From Trissonchulus latispiculum (Eukaryota > Nematoda > Enoplea > Enoplida > Ironidae): DNA of 64,000 nt. The notes under the pieces were generated by a model that saw nothing but the letters and a program-made list of their open reading frames with translations, was not told the DNA's origin and searched no databases. Both the position numbers and the translations under genes were made by a program. This document shows, in pieces, positions 1 to 12,500 of the stretch. Every line of letters starts with the position of its first letter. Position 1 is the first letter of the stretch. The stretch spans positions 55,937 through 119,936 of the forward strand of contig JASAND010015452.1 of the NCBI GenBank assembly GCA_030248195.1, given 5' to 3'.

Positions 1-361
1 ACATGGGACAGTGTCTTAATTAAACCTGATTCGGTGTAGTCTGAAAATGCGTGTGTACGGTCTGTCGTTATTATAATTAAAGAGCTGTAAAATATAAATA
101 TCGTTTAACAGGTCTATTTTTATAAGTGATTTTGGGTTTCAGCAACTCCACCGATGACACCTTCCTTACCTCCGTTTGATGGTAAATTGATGCTTTGTTT
201 GTGTTACTGTTTTTAACAAAACTACGGTCGGAAAATACAAAGCCTGTCGGTTCATGCATTCTTTGGGATTTGTTAATACTAATAAGCATGTTTAAAATTG
301 GACCGTATCTCAATCCAACAAATACCTCACATAGAGTTTTGTTGTGGATTTTTTTCTGCAG

Positions 362-481
362 GATGCAATGTATTTCCTGAGATGTGCCGTCCATGGGAGG
401 AGTGTGCCAGAACCAACGATCCTTACGCAACCCACGAATGCCGATGCAGACCTGAATATATGAAAAAGGATGGAAGCTGTG
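362..481 (+). CDS. EGF-like exon (phase 1-1)
   Basis: A 120-nt symmetric phase-1 exon encodes 40 residues with six cysteines in the pattern C-x6-C-x5-C-x10-C-x-C-x10-C, which fits an EGF-like fold. The acceptor is a T-rich tract ending in ctgcag at 361, and the donor is GTACGA at 482. No calcium-binding consensus could be recognised. Confidence 0.7.
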
Positions 482-3400
482 GTACGACGAAAATTCCTAC
501 TTAAACGCTGAATGGAATGCTTCAATTAAATTAAAAATTGCTTTAGTTTGTACACCAGCGGTATCTAAGACCCTTCAGCTAGAGAAAACAAACTATTATT
601 TTGACATGAATTGCCTTTACCACAGTTTAGTTTAATAAACTGCAATGGACTAAAATGCAATAACCCCTAATTAGAACGCATTGCGCACAAAAGCAGATTC
701 AGATTAGCCGGGGCTTCGTCAAAGTTTTCGTTGGTTGGTACAGCCAAGAGTACGTAACCAATAAGAGTGTGACAAACACCCCACTCCCTGTTATCAGCTA
801 GCGAGCCGTGCTCTATGCACTAACAACACACCCTCTCCGCAATTGTGTTCCGAGTGGACCCTCATTCGGCATTGATAAATGATAGGTTGCGTGGTGTGGG
901 GGGGGGGGGTTCCCGATACAAGGATAATTGCAGAAATCAGTGAACATACGCAATTCCGTCTGGGTATAATTTGCGGGGAGGGGCGTCCACTAGGGGCGCA
1001 ATTGCAATTGGTGCTAGCATGGCTAAGCTAAACTTCTTAAGCTTAAAGCTATAAAATTTATCATCGCACGGCTGTAGTAGCAAATACTGAACCAAAACTT
1101 TAATAATACTTTCAGTTTCCTCGGTGTCACGAGATGCCTAATACTAGAGTTGGGACCGGTTCCAATTTTCAAAACCGGTTCCGGTTCCGGTTCTAGAGTA
1201 CCGGTTCCGGTTCCGGTTCCGGTTCTAGCTTCCGGTTCCCGGTTCCAAGTACAAAATTCGTAGTTACATTTTAACATTATTTAATATTGGATGCAGGCTC
1301 CCAGCAAGGGTTATACAATCAAAATTATAAAGCAATATTGCAAAACAATTGGAATAGGTAAATGCGATAATAACCAACTGGGTTTTTGTTTACTTTGAAT
1401 TTTAAAGTTTTTGCCTTAGTTTGAGTTTGCTCCATTACAAATGCTGTTACTATATGCACAACATACATTAAAACTTGTAAAAAAATTAAAACTTTAGTAT
1501 GGTCGAGCAAATTGTTTCGATAATTAACGGCGAGATTCTACTGTGCATCTACATGCAGACAGCGCCTTCTGAACAGAATCTTGTAAAACTGCACAACGTT
1601 TCAGTAAAACGTGCTGAGAATTGAGATATACTGGAGCTTAAATTTGTTATTTCTTTAAAAAGAGTACAGTGTCTCCAAAGAAGCAAATAGTTTCCAAAAC
1701 ATTTAAATGCATTTAAAATATTTAAAAGCTGAAAGCCAAATTGGAAAGAAGAACATATATATTAAAGTTATATTTAACGAAGAAATGTACAGTCGCTTGA
1801 TTAAACAAAATAGCTAACAGATTACTTCTACAGGCTGTTCATTACTTGAACTTTGATTGACTTTCGTCTCAGATGCCGATAGCTTAAAAATGAGAAAATA
1901 AGTACTCAACTTTCGAAGTTTTCTACTCCTGTAAAATTTACTACTTTTTTAAAAAATATTGCTTCAATCTTGCTTGCTGACAACACCACCTTCCATTTAC
2001 CAATTTTTTGAGAAGATATACTCAATTTCCGACTACATCCCATCGGGCTCTCATCTTTTCTATGAGGTTAATATTCAGATATGTAAGCTGGTTAAAGTTT
2101 TCATTCGGCGTCCGAATGGGTCACGTCTAAACGAAAGTGCCGTCTTTCATCAATTACAATTGGAATTTTAGAACAGAAAATTTCAAAAATTAGTTAAAAT
2201 TAATTTAGAGACATTGTCACAACTGCATTTTGTGAGACACACAAAATTACTTAACAAAATTTGAAAAATCAGAAGCATGAAAACAAAAAAATTACGAAAT
2301 TCCAGAATAAAGGAAGTAGAATTTTTCCCTTGCAATACATGTTCCTAATTTTTCTAGTATGTTTAACATTTAATTTTTGTCTTAACTCAGACGGGATAAT
2401 GTCACTAATGTTGAGTCAAAGAAATATTTGAAATTTCTCTTAATTCTATGCCTCGGCTTCAGCGAAAGCTGAAACGTGCCTCAATCACCTGAAAAGGGGA
2501 AGCGGAGAGTTTGTGTCACCTTCAGTGGAAGCTGAATCTATGTCGTTTCCAGTTTAGGCTCTAAATTTATTCTATGGACTTTCAGCTTCAGTCTCAGTTC
2601 CAATAATTGTACCTTCATTTCACGTTTAGTTTGAAATTCTTAATTATTATCAGTCTCATCCTAAATATTTCGCCTTCAGGTCTAAATTTGTTTAGTTTCA
2701 GTTCAAACTAGACCTTTAGTTTCAATTTCAGTCACTAGTTTGAAAAAGATAATATGAATGAATGGCAACCACAAATTCCAGCTTTTGCAAAATTTAAACT
2801 CCTGTAAAAATTAGTTCAAGTCCATTTTTAAGAGTGGAACCGGCCGGTTCCAAATCCTACCGGTTCCGGTTCCGGTTCCGGTTCCGGTTCCGGTTCTAAA
2901 ATTCCTTCCGGTTCGGTTCCGGTTCCGGTTCCGGTTCCGGTTCCAACCGGTTCTACTGGAACCGGTCCCAACTCTACCTAATACTGCTTTCCTGGCATGA
3001 GAGTTGTTCAGCATCACACGTGGAGTTAGTCGATTGGCTTCACAGACTACCGATAAATAAAATGCATTCGGCAACTTTTATTCAAATTTCGCTTTTTAGA
3101 GCATAATCAAGTTTGAGCATTTTTGCAAACTTTGCGAAATTGATTAAATTATTAATTTCAAGACAGAAATATGCATTTTTAGATCCCATGCCGACAACAG
3201 TTGCTCCTGCGAAAAGAGGTAAAGAAACGTGTTAAGCTAAACGAAGCTTTGCTTGTCAGCATGTTCATTTTAGACTAGTATGCCTATTGCTTTTGTTGCG
3301 GCAGCATGATTTAATTCTGGTGACGGGGTATGTTGTGGTAGTGTAATAGGGCTGTGGTGATGGTATAGCATAACGATTTTGCAGTAAATACTGCTTCAGC

Positions 3401-3837
3401 TAACCGTGACTAGTCCAAACAGAAAAAACCAATTACGGAACTTTTCCCTAAAAACCGTTTCAACGACTCAGAGTACGTAGACGCACTGATCCATCCCATT
3501 AAAATTCCGCTTTGCAAATCCAGCTTACCATTTCAAAACCCCCTGCATTGCAGGTCAAGACTACAACATCACTGTTCATTGGAAAAATATTGCTTCAAAA
3601 GAAGGATCAGCAGCTGTCAAAGGATTTACCTTGGAATACCGTCAGCAAAATTTTGTTCCTTGGCAGAAAAGTGGTATATATGTTCCTTTTATACCTGGAC
3701 AGAATGCTTATTCAGCCACCCTAGTTGGTCTTCACTATTCGCAATACTACATGGTCAGAGTATGTGTGGTTAAACATGACGGAAATATGATTTGTCTTAA
3801 TCCAACTCCATACACGCCAGCTTCAACAAGAAGCTAA
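362..3837 (+). CDS. Modular secreted protein, 3' part (EGF-like, linker, FN3); 5' end outside window
   Basis: Three exons join in one frame. They are 362-481, 3183-3218 and 3554-3837, all linked by phase-1 introns with good sites (ctgcag acceptor, GTACGA donor; tttttag acceptor, GTAAAG donor; ttgcag acceptor). Together they give 146 codons ending in TAA at 3835-3837. The first exon encodes a six-cysteine EGF-like module, the second a 12-residue Pro/Thr linker, and the third a fibronectin type III domain. The gene is incomplete at 5': the first exon needs one base from an upstream exon that was not found in bases 1-361. No splice donor was found in the FN3 exon before the stop, so it is probably terminal. 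It may be an alternative end of the Kunitz gene that begins at 6357, because the linker exon could also splice in phase to that exon. The architecture suggests an extracellular matrix or secreted protein; its function is unknown. Confidence 0.7.
1150..1250. repeat. (CCGGTT)n-rich repeat, copy 1
   Basis: A run of imperfect CCGGTT hexamers interrupted by TCTAG lies in an intron. It is flanked by a GTTGGGACCGGTTCC motif that recurs inverted at the second copy near 2960. The weak open frames across it are products of the repeat. Confidence 0.8.
2832..2980. repeat. (CCGGTT)n-rich repeat, copy 2
   Basis: A second block of CCGGTT hexamers ends with the inverted form of the flanking motif seen at 1155, followed by CTAATACT on both. 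The two blocks, about 1.7 kb apart and inverted, may be the ends of one element. This is an inference from the shared flanks only. Confidence 0.75.
3183..3218 (+). CDS. 12-codon linker exon
   Basis: A 36-nt phase 1-1 exon lies between tttttag (3182) and GTAAAG (3219). It encodes a Pro/Thr-containing linker (PMPTTVAPAKR). It joins the EGF exon by a shared Asp codon and the FN3 exon by a shared Gly codon. Confidence 0.55.
3554..3837 (+). CDS. Fibronectin type III terminal exon
   Basis: The exon encodes about 93 residues with FN3 hallmarks: a Trp in strand B (ITVHWKNI), an EYR strand, and a Y-x-V-R-V strand F (YYMVRVCVV). The acceptor is ctgcattgcag. It ends at TAA 3835-3837 with no donor before the stop. 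An ATTAAA lies about 60 bp downstream and could serve polyadenylation. The FN3 call is firm; whether this is the only end of the transcript is not. Confidence 0.75.
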
Positions 3838-4841
3838 GCAGTCCAAACGTTAGAGACATAACGATTCCTTTTCATATTATCATCATTTTCATAACACTAT
3901 TAAAAACTTGAATGAAGCTGTTTCATAAATGTATGCACTATAATATATTCTAGGACACCTTGGTGATGCCTTAAGAGGGGGGGGGGTTCGCGAGTTTGCG
4001 ACCATCTCGATTTCTCCTACTGATTATTAGCGGACTCCGGCACCATTATTGTGTATCCAGCTTGTAGTTTTTGGAACTCGCTGTGCTGTGCTTCGACGGG
4101 AACTCGCTGTGCACATTTACCATTTATTTTGGCACAATAACAGCAATAATAACCATGAGGCAGAGAAAGATTTCACTGCGTAACGAATTATTAACAGCAG
4201 AACTTAAATTTAACATCTTTTATTACAAGACATTGCAGACGCAGCAATGGAAAGATCAAAAGCAACATGAAGCTAACTCATATTTTTGAAGATGCAAAAA
4301 TTGATTCATTTAATTGTTGATAGCACTGGAACTAAACTTTTTAAACTAAACTGAAGTTTAAAACTTGAAGTCCATTTCTATCACAAATTTTTCGGACTGG
4401 TAGCTAAATATTGGTTAGTTTGTAAAGGCAACCATTATAAAATATTTACGGAAAAAATTGCGGACATAGGATGTTAGCTTTCAAATCTCATAAACATTTG
4501 GTAGGTTTTGACAATCTTCAAATATAACCCATGGTCTACTAACAGCTGTGTAACGCATTAGTTGTTTTTGCCGCCATTTGCGAACTAACAGGTGTAATCC
4601 ATTCTTTCCTTTGTTTAATTTCCATTGCGGTGGTGATTCATTTTGAAGACATGTGCTGGTTTTGTACGAGGCGCTCCTCCTAATGTCTCGGATACTTTTT
4701 GCGCTTCAGAGTCGGAAACAACGATCGTTTGGGACGGGTGTTAATCCACGTAGAAACACATTCTTATATAGTTCTGTACATTTTGAAAATAGTACGCTGT
4801 CTCTCTTTTATTATGTCTGAAAATGGACGTGGCAGCAGAAG

Positions 4842-5625
4842 GTGCTCTGTCGGATGGTCTAATTTCGGGCTCTGTCGGATGGTCTAATTTTGGATAGTCT
4901 AACTTCGGATAGTCTAAAGAAATTTTCGGATAGTCTAACAAGGTCAAACTAAATTGCACTCTGGAATTTTCTGTTAATTGATTTTCGGATAGTCTAATTT
5001 CGGACAGTCTAACTTCGGACAGCCTAAAGAAAATTTCGGATAGTCTAAAAGATAAGCAAAGAAAACTTACCTTAGAAATGTAAGTGTTTTAAGTCTGACA
5101 ACAGTTACAACAATATTTATTTAACGTTACACAAGCAGAATCTAAAATTGTAAAAATAAGCTATATACACAAGGATATTATACTATGTCAATTTTTATTT
5201 TGACCTGATCAAATTCGTGCTTCAAGAAAAGCATGAACTTGTAAATGCTGAGATGAGGCTGCCCCATGTACTATTAAAACGGCTGTGCCAGGCTTCTACA
5301 AAATTATTCGTGCGGATTTTCACGTTGTAAAAATCCCACAAAAATAACGGAGTGCGGTGCAGCCAAAACGGAATAAAATAATCGAATAAAAATCCTGACG
5401 GACGACTAAAACACTTACATTTCTAAATCTAAGGTAAATTTTCTTTGCTTATCTTTTAGACTATCCGTAAATTTTTTTAGGCTGTCCGAAATTAGACTAT
5501 CCGAAAATCAGTTAACAGAAAATTTGAGAGAGCAATTTAGTTTGACCTTGTTAGACTATCGGAAAATTTGTTTAGACTGTCCGAAGTTAGACTATCCGAA
5601 ATTAGACTATCCGAAAACACCCCGC
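4842..5625. mobile_element. Foldback element with tandem CGGATAGTCTAA sub-repeats
   Basis: The two arms (about 4842-5095 and 5405-5625) are inverted copies, separated by about 300 bp of unrelated AT-rich sequence. Each arm holds several TTCGGATAGTCTAA units and a shared inner block (AAGATAAGCAAAGAAAA on the left, inverted on the right). No open frame in it looks coding. It resembles a non-autonomous foldback or MITE-type element. A short degraded relative (CTAAAAGACTATCC) lies near 11523. Confidence 0.8.
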
Positions 5626-5771
5626 AGCAGAATTGATATAACAATCACCATATTCTTGGTGTGGTTGTTTAAGTTTTAGTTCATTCTCTACGACATTGTA
5701 TAAGTCTACAATAACGATTCGAAAAAGAGTAGCCAGAGATTTGGTAGATAGATAGGACAGAGTCCTTTCCA

Positions 5772-5958
5772 GACATGTGCAGGAGGGAAAATTCTGGGGG
5801 GGGGGGGTGAAGGGCGGCCGACGTCTGACGAAAGACCGGATTTTTACCGGAAAAATACGGATTCTGGGGGGGGGGGGGGGGTGAGGGACCCCTCTGGGGG
5901 GGTGGTGAGCTCAAGTTTGGGGGGGGGGGTGAAAACCCACAAAACCCCCCAAGCATAC
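5772..5958. repeat. G-rich repeat, copy 1 (related to 12108-12268)
   Basis: Runs of 7-13 G alternate with CGGATTCTGG and GTGAGGGACC motifs. The same motif order occurs at 12108-12268. The ends are roughly inverted (ATGTGCAGG on the left, CCAAGCATACGT on the right). The long homopolymers are hard to assemble, so exact lengths are uncertain. Confidence 0.65.
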
Positions 5959-6356
5959 GTATGGTCCTTTCAAATTCATCAAATGTCGAAGTCAGTTTAC
6001 GAATAAACTTATAAAGAAAAGTGTCTGGAAGGGTAGGAACCCATGATTTTTAGATCAACGTCAAGCTGGTGGTGAGCTAGTTTGATTTTGTTATTACCTA
6101 ATTACTATATAACTGAACTGAAAAGATTTAACTTAACTTATAACTCCGGCGAGTAGATCTTAACGGGTTATGCGACCGCATATTCACAGTAGAATGTACA
6201 GCGCAAGACCATCTTAAAATAGACACTGTTTAGTTCTTAACTATTGTATTTAGTATTTTAGTGGGATCACTGAACCTAAGCATTGGATTGGAAATGTTGC
6301 ATAAGGTTTAGCACTGGAAACGTTCTTTAGTAATTCTTAAATGTTTTTTCCTATAG

Positions 6357-6581
6357 AAATTGACAGAAATGCATCTTTTGCCAATAAAGAAATTGAACCC
6401 GATCATCAAAAATGTTATCTGGCGAAGGATCGTGGAATGACCTGTGGAAATGCTGGTGTGGAAAGAAGATTTTACTACGATGTAGATCATTCACGCTGTT
6501 TATCGTTTCTTTACCAGGGATGTGGTGGAAATACCAATAACTTTGATACATTGGAGGAATGCTATCAGACATGCATCGACT
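6357..6581 (+). CDS. Kunitz domain 1 exon
   Basis: A phase 1-1 exon (acceptor ttttttcctatag, donor GTGAGA) encodes 75 residues. It has six cysteines spaced C-x9-C-x17-C-x7-C-x12-C-x3-C and the RFYYD and CGGNTNNF signatures of BPTI/Kunitz domains. The first two loops are one and two residues longer than in the standard domain, and P1 is Gly. Confidence 0.9.
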
Positions 6582-9500
6582 GTGAGAGTCAATATTGTTT
6601 GGACTTGTTGTATTTATGAGCATCAGTAACAGATTAGCTGCATTTACACATCCTTTCAAATCGCTTTTGATATTCTGGCGTACAGTAATTCTGCCTTTTT
6701 CTCTCACTGAATGCAATAAGCAAAGTCCAATGCATTTTTCTGCATTGGAGTCATCTACAGTATGGTTTTCTTGGCTAAGAATAGTTAATTAACATAATGA
6801 TTGCTAGAAAAGTTGATCTTCTTTTCAATCGATTTTAAACTTTAGTTGTCTACTGCACTGTCTAATGTCCCTGCTAACTAATATACATTGACTCGAGCTT
6901 GCACGTAGTCTCAGCAAGAGATGAGCATTTGTTAGCGGGAAGGGCCTTTCCGGGCCGAGAATTGTTTAACTGCGAGCCAGAGCGGGCCGAAACGATGACT
7001 CTAGAAAAGGCTGTAAAATGACTATACTTAGCTGCACATTTACTGATTCTGGTTATTTTATAGCAATATTTAACATTTCGTGGAATTATTTATCCTCTCC
7101 TTTTTGAATTGAAGCTTTTGAAACAATACTGTTAGTAAACTTTCGTAATTTTTCTTTTGACGGGCCAGGCCGGGCCGAATTTTGTCAGCTTGCGGGTCGG
7201 GCCGGGCCGGGCCGAGAAATTTTGCTAGCGGGCGGGGCCGGGCCGAAAATATCCGGCCCATGCTCATCTCTAGTCCCAGCTCTTAAAATAAACTTTTACT
7301 TAAATTTTAATGTTAAGAAGGTTCATAAAACTCAATACTCCAAGTCGACCTACCATTCGATTACAAAGGTCTATATTCAAAATTTTTTGTTTGTGTTTTG
7401 TTTGCATTTTTCATTTTCCTCTAGAAAGAAGAGAAACCCTCTTGAAATGTCAGCTTTTTATAGTCTGTATTCTATTAATGTCGCTCAAATAATTTACAAC
7501 CTCCTGCGTCAAGCTAAATAACACGTAAACTATTTGTTTCAACAAACGCGGGCAAAAATAGGAACAATATTGCTTTATAGAGTTTGCGTTTCCATACGGA
7601 CTATGGAACACGTGAAAACAGGGGAAGCCTGAAATGAGAAAACTATTCAAAAATGATCGCCTCCCTTGGTAGTGCATTGTGTGCATAGTGTGTTGGTTTT
7701 TTTCTAACAGCCATCATTGTACAATAAAAAATTACACAATAGTAAGGGCCGGAAGATACCAGCGGACAGTGCAAGACTAAATGCGATATGCAAATATACA
7801 TTCATTCTAGATTCTATGCCAATATGTAGTGGTGGAACATCGCCTTTACAAGATGCTAATGGAGAGCTGATTTTGTGCGACCACTCTACTCATTGTCCCA
7901 TTGGATATGTTTGCAAATTATACGGTTCATTTTTAATATGCTGTGACGAAAATGTTGAAGGCAAGCTAACTGTAGTGCTAGCGTTACAAGTATAATTCTG
8001 GCGCGTGTAACATGAAAGTTTTGTATATCAGCGTAGCCAGCTAATATACATTACTCTCGTATTGTCTGTGTCTGTCTGTTTTATATTTTTATTGAGAAAA
8101 TTTTAGATGTGATATATATACTGAGGGATCTCAGGAACTGGTTTAGTTAAGGGCATTACACATGCGTTTCGTCTTTACTTACAAATTAAGATACAGAAGC
8201 TATGTATGAGGTGTGGAAATATGCAAAGTAAGTTATACTCTAGGCGTAAAGTAGAAGGAAACGAAATATTGCACATGGAAATTAAACTAACAATAAATCA
8301 CGTGGCAAAACTTAGAGATCTTAAATGGTGTGCGGCTGGCGTTGCACACCCCAACATTTTCACTAATGTAGCATGGGTACCAATCAACCTTATAGCCAAA
8401 GACTTCACGATATTATCTTTTTTCTGCTTAACCGGTATACAGAATTCGAAAAATTTCAACTCCACTGCTTTCAACAACCCTTTTGCACACTACGTTTGCT
8501 TGTTGGTGGCTCTCCTGTTAATGCAGATATAATGAGAACTGATATAGGATTGTCCTTGCTATATCCGCAGAGAAAACATAAATGCATCTAGCATAGTCAC
8601 GGTTCCATATTAACAGGCAGAGTCGTTTGCGGGGTTAGCCTTAATAAACGAAGGGTTAACTAAACTGTTAGTATGAAGGTTTGGTTTCCTATCTTTTATG
8701 TTTTACAAATTATTTAGAAATTTATTTATTGGAATCAAGAAATGCTTGTCAAAATGGAGAGCCTATGGTCCTAGCAACAGATCAATTGTATCAGTCCACA
8801 AGTTGCGAAGAAATGTCTTGTGCAGACGGTTATGTTTGTATTCAGGAAGCACTATTTGCCTACTGCTGCAGATTTGGTTAGTTAAATCAGGAAATGAAAT
8901 TATCTGTGACACCAAGAGCACATAATACGAAGAACACGTTCTAAGGTAACAGCTATACTCAGCACAATTAACGTCTTACCAACGCCTTAAGTTACACTCC
9001 AGGGTTTTAGCGCATTTTGCTTATGAGCCGAAACTCGAAACAAGCATACACTAAGCGCAAACTGCTTGTATTTTCGAGCTTATGCTCATCAACAACAAGA
9101 ACAAGTGAGCGTACGCCTGCTGAGGCCAGGTACTGAATGGGTGTCTGTGCTTACTTGGGTCTGATTTGTGGAGGACGGGACTGTTGTTAGTGCACTTTGT
9201 GTTTTCTCTGGTAACCGAGAGCATACCAAGTGGCTTACTCGTATCAGTGTCTTGGTGACACGTGTTGTCGTAATGCAAGGGAAACATAGGCAGGAGTCAA
9301 AGCTTCGTAGAGGGTAGGTGAGCCGACTGTTGAAGACAACAACAGCAAAGTATCAAAAAGAAAGATCTTTCTTTTATTTTTCTCACTGCAGTTTCAATGA
9401 ATTCGCTACATCTAAGAGATTCACAGGCTTGTTATGTTTGGATTTACCTGTAAGTGAACTCACTTGAAATTATATTTTGTTCTCCAAACTCTCACTGATA

Positions 9501-12500
9501 CATTTCTGGATATTTTGGGAATGGGCTAACAAAATTGGACAGACGCTGAAAGTTTCCATCACCATTATAAAAGAAGAATTCCTTGCCTCCTTGACCACGT
9601 TTCACGAAATCTCGTATTCAGCGAATAGCATACAGCTTCAATCAAAAACGTGAATATGCTTCCACAAGATGAGACTACAAAAATCTGTTGATTTGCTTCT
9701 GTGTTTGAAGAAGAGGGTAGGAGGTTTTTAAATATTGGAGTCTGAACCGTACAACCTCATTTTGATAGTTTATGAATTGTTTGGTATATTCAGCATAAAT
9801 AAGCAAAGATTTCTTCTTTGCAGACAACCATGCAGTCATTCTCACAATACCGCCGGAACGTCCTCAACTGGCCACTCCAGATCCACGCTGTTTCAGTTCA
9901 TCTCCTCCGGATTGGATGCAAGTCAGAGCAGTGTCCCCCACTTTCGTCTATCACTTCAAACTCAATGAATGTGTTATGATTCCGTACTATGGCCAAAAAG
10001 AAGAAGCACTTTTGTCATATTTCAATGCAAAAGTGGAATGTGAAACTGCATGTCGAGCACTAGGTATTTAGATCTTTTGTTGCTCGTAGGCAGGAAGGTA
10101 ATGAGCTTGTAAACACGTTATATCCCATCATTAGTCTTCAGTGCTACTATATGTTCTATTGCAGATCCCGACTCTACGGTTTATAAGGCGGCACAGGTAA
10201 ACCCCACCCTCAATTCTGTATTTGAACTTTTCAGAACGGAAAATCTGAACCGTTTGCTTGAAAAGGTTCTATCCTAATCTCATTATTGAACCGAAACACA
10301 TAGAAGAAAACAAATTTTAAATTGCATTAAGAAGACACCTATGGGTAATACGTAAATAAGTTATACTAAGATCTGAATTCTGCAGTTAAATCATAATTAC
10401 AGCGGTACTGTTCTTCCTTAATGAATTGTTGTATGATTAGGCCTATGACTTGATCTATTGTGGTTGATATATTGCAATCACCAGTCTAATGACTTTCCTG
10501 TTTTCTAGAAGTTCGAGTTTCTACAACAGCAATTCCACCGACCAAACAGATTGAAGCTAGTATCTCCTCAACAACGTCAGTGGCGCAGTTTAGTGTCCGT
10601 TGCTTTGATATGCCTAAAAGTTTTGGTCATATTTGCAATAGTGCCAATGGCGAAATTAGATGGTACTATGATCCGCTGAAAGATTCATGTTTTGCGTTTT
10701 CTCACAAAGGCTGCGGAGGCTCAAGAAATAACTTCGCTTCGCTGGGAGAGTGTTCTAACTGCTTAATGGGTATGCACCTTCTATGTTAAACGTTTTGTCT
10801 ATTATAAAAATTGAATAGCAAAACTTTCCAGATTTTATATAATATACACTTACGTCGCTTATATGAGAAACTTGGAGGTTTCAGAAGTTTAAAAAGTTTG
10901 GAGTAGTTCATTGAGTCAGACCTTAGATTACTCTCTTGCGTTTTAAAATAGTCGGAAATCTTCCAACGACAAATAATATGAACAGTACCTGACCACCAGA
11001 GCCTCTAAAATAACTTGATCTAAATCTGATTATATACACGTAGGTTACATATCGTACAGTACCCACATTATATATAATATAAAGAACAAATTGAAACATG
11101 GATTTGCTTAATCGTATCTACGGAGTAAACTGTGGTCTTCTTTCATTTATCCCAGAATAACCAAAATTTGATACTTTAGCTAATTTTCAAATGTCACCAA
11201 ATTGCTCAGTTTTGCCTTAACGTGGTTTCGGTATGGCTTTAAATTAAAATGAAATCTGTATGCTGTAGTTAACTAAATGCTTGGCGTGCTGTATCTCCCA
11301 ATTTTATCTAGTTCAAATACGTAATTAGTTTTGCCTGAAGGATGAAATGTGAGTTTTTGCTAAAGACTGGAATGGCTAACATAAAAGCAACATTGCTATA
11401 GAAAGACAAACAACGTCAAAAAGTGATTTTTTAAAAATTGAAGGTTTCATGTAAATTAATAAAGTAAAACGTATTGTGTGGTTTGACTAAATGAGAAAGA
11501 ATGAGAAAGAAGAAGAAAAAGACTAAAAGACTATCCTAAATTTGACTAAAAGCTGTCCAAAATTTTAAGCAAGATTCGTGCGAGCAAATATTTCTATTGA
11601 CCCACACCTGAGCCGGGGATGCTCACGTGCCTAATAGTCGACCGCATGTACTACTGTAGCAATGACTCTATGAAATGTAGTTTCTCCATCATGCAGCAGT
11701 TGAAATGTTAGTAGACAAAATTGCCATTGCCAGTGATCAAATAGTAATGTTTTGTCATTGTTATTCTGCAGCAGACGGCCATGCTTGTGCTGCTAATAAA
11801 GACAGCATTAAAAGCTCTAATGGAGACAGCATTGTGATGCCGTCATGTGATATGCAAGACCCGGAAACTAAGATATGTCCTGGTGGATCAGTGTGTGTTA
11901 TGGGTTGGGCATTTGCAACTTGCTGTAACAAAACAATTGAAGGTTTGACCTGTCTACTGTTTCTGCAGAGCCAATAAATCAGATAATGCAAAATAATGAA
12001 ACAAAATAAATGCTTCGAAAGTTAGTTTTGATTCTACGCTAATGCAATATCGATCTAGTTGTAGCTGCAGAACAACTCTTTGATATAGCAATCTGTCCTC
12101 AGATCTACACATGTGCAGGGGGAAGGTCTGGGGGATGAGCCGGCGGCCGAAGGCCCAAAAAACCCAAAAAACCGGAAAATCCGGATTCTGGGGTGGGGTG
12201 GGGTGAGGGACCGCTCTGGGGGGTGAGGTCCAGGTATGGGGGGATGTAACCCCCCCCAGCACATGTATGATTAGATCTACATATACATATTGTATAAATC
12301 CACGAAAAATAAAAATTAAGGTCACTGTTTTACTTTAATTTATTTGCTGCTAATGGCAATTAGTTAAGACCGTGTTAGTCCTACCACGAGTTTAAATTAA
12401 AACGGCAGACACCCTCCTCACTGTTTTGTCACTTGGTCCTCGAGCTTCCTATACTTTATGTTTATGGATATATGGATATGATATTGCTAAAGGGCTGGCT

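Noticed and set aside
5681..5956. Pro-rich frame over the G-run repeat
   Set aside because: Produced by homopolymer runs. The same applies to 12055-12325 and 37265-37973.
10165..10196. 32-nt candidate exon with good splice sites
   Set aside because: It enters in phase 1 and leaves in phase 0, so it would frameshift into the Kunitz 3 exon unless a weak internal acceptor at 10550 is used. Skipping it is clean.
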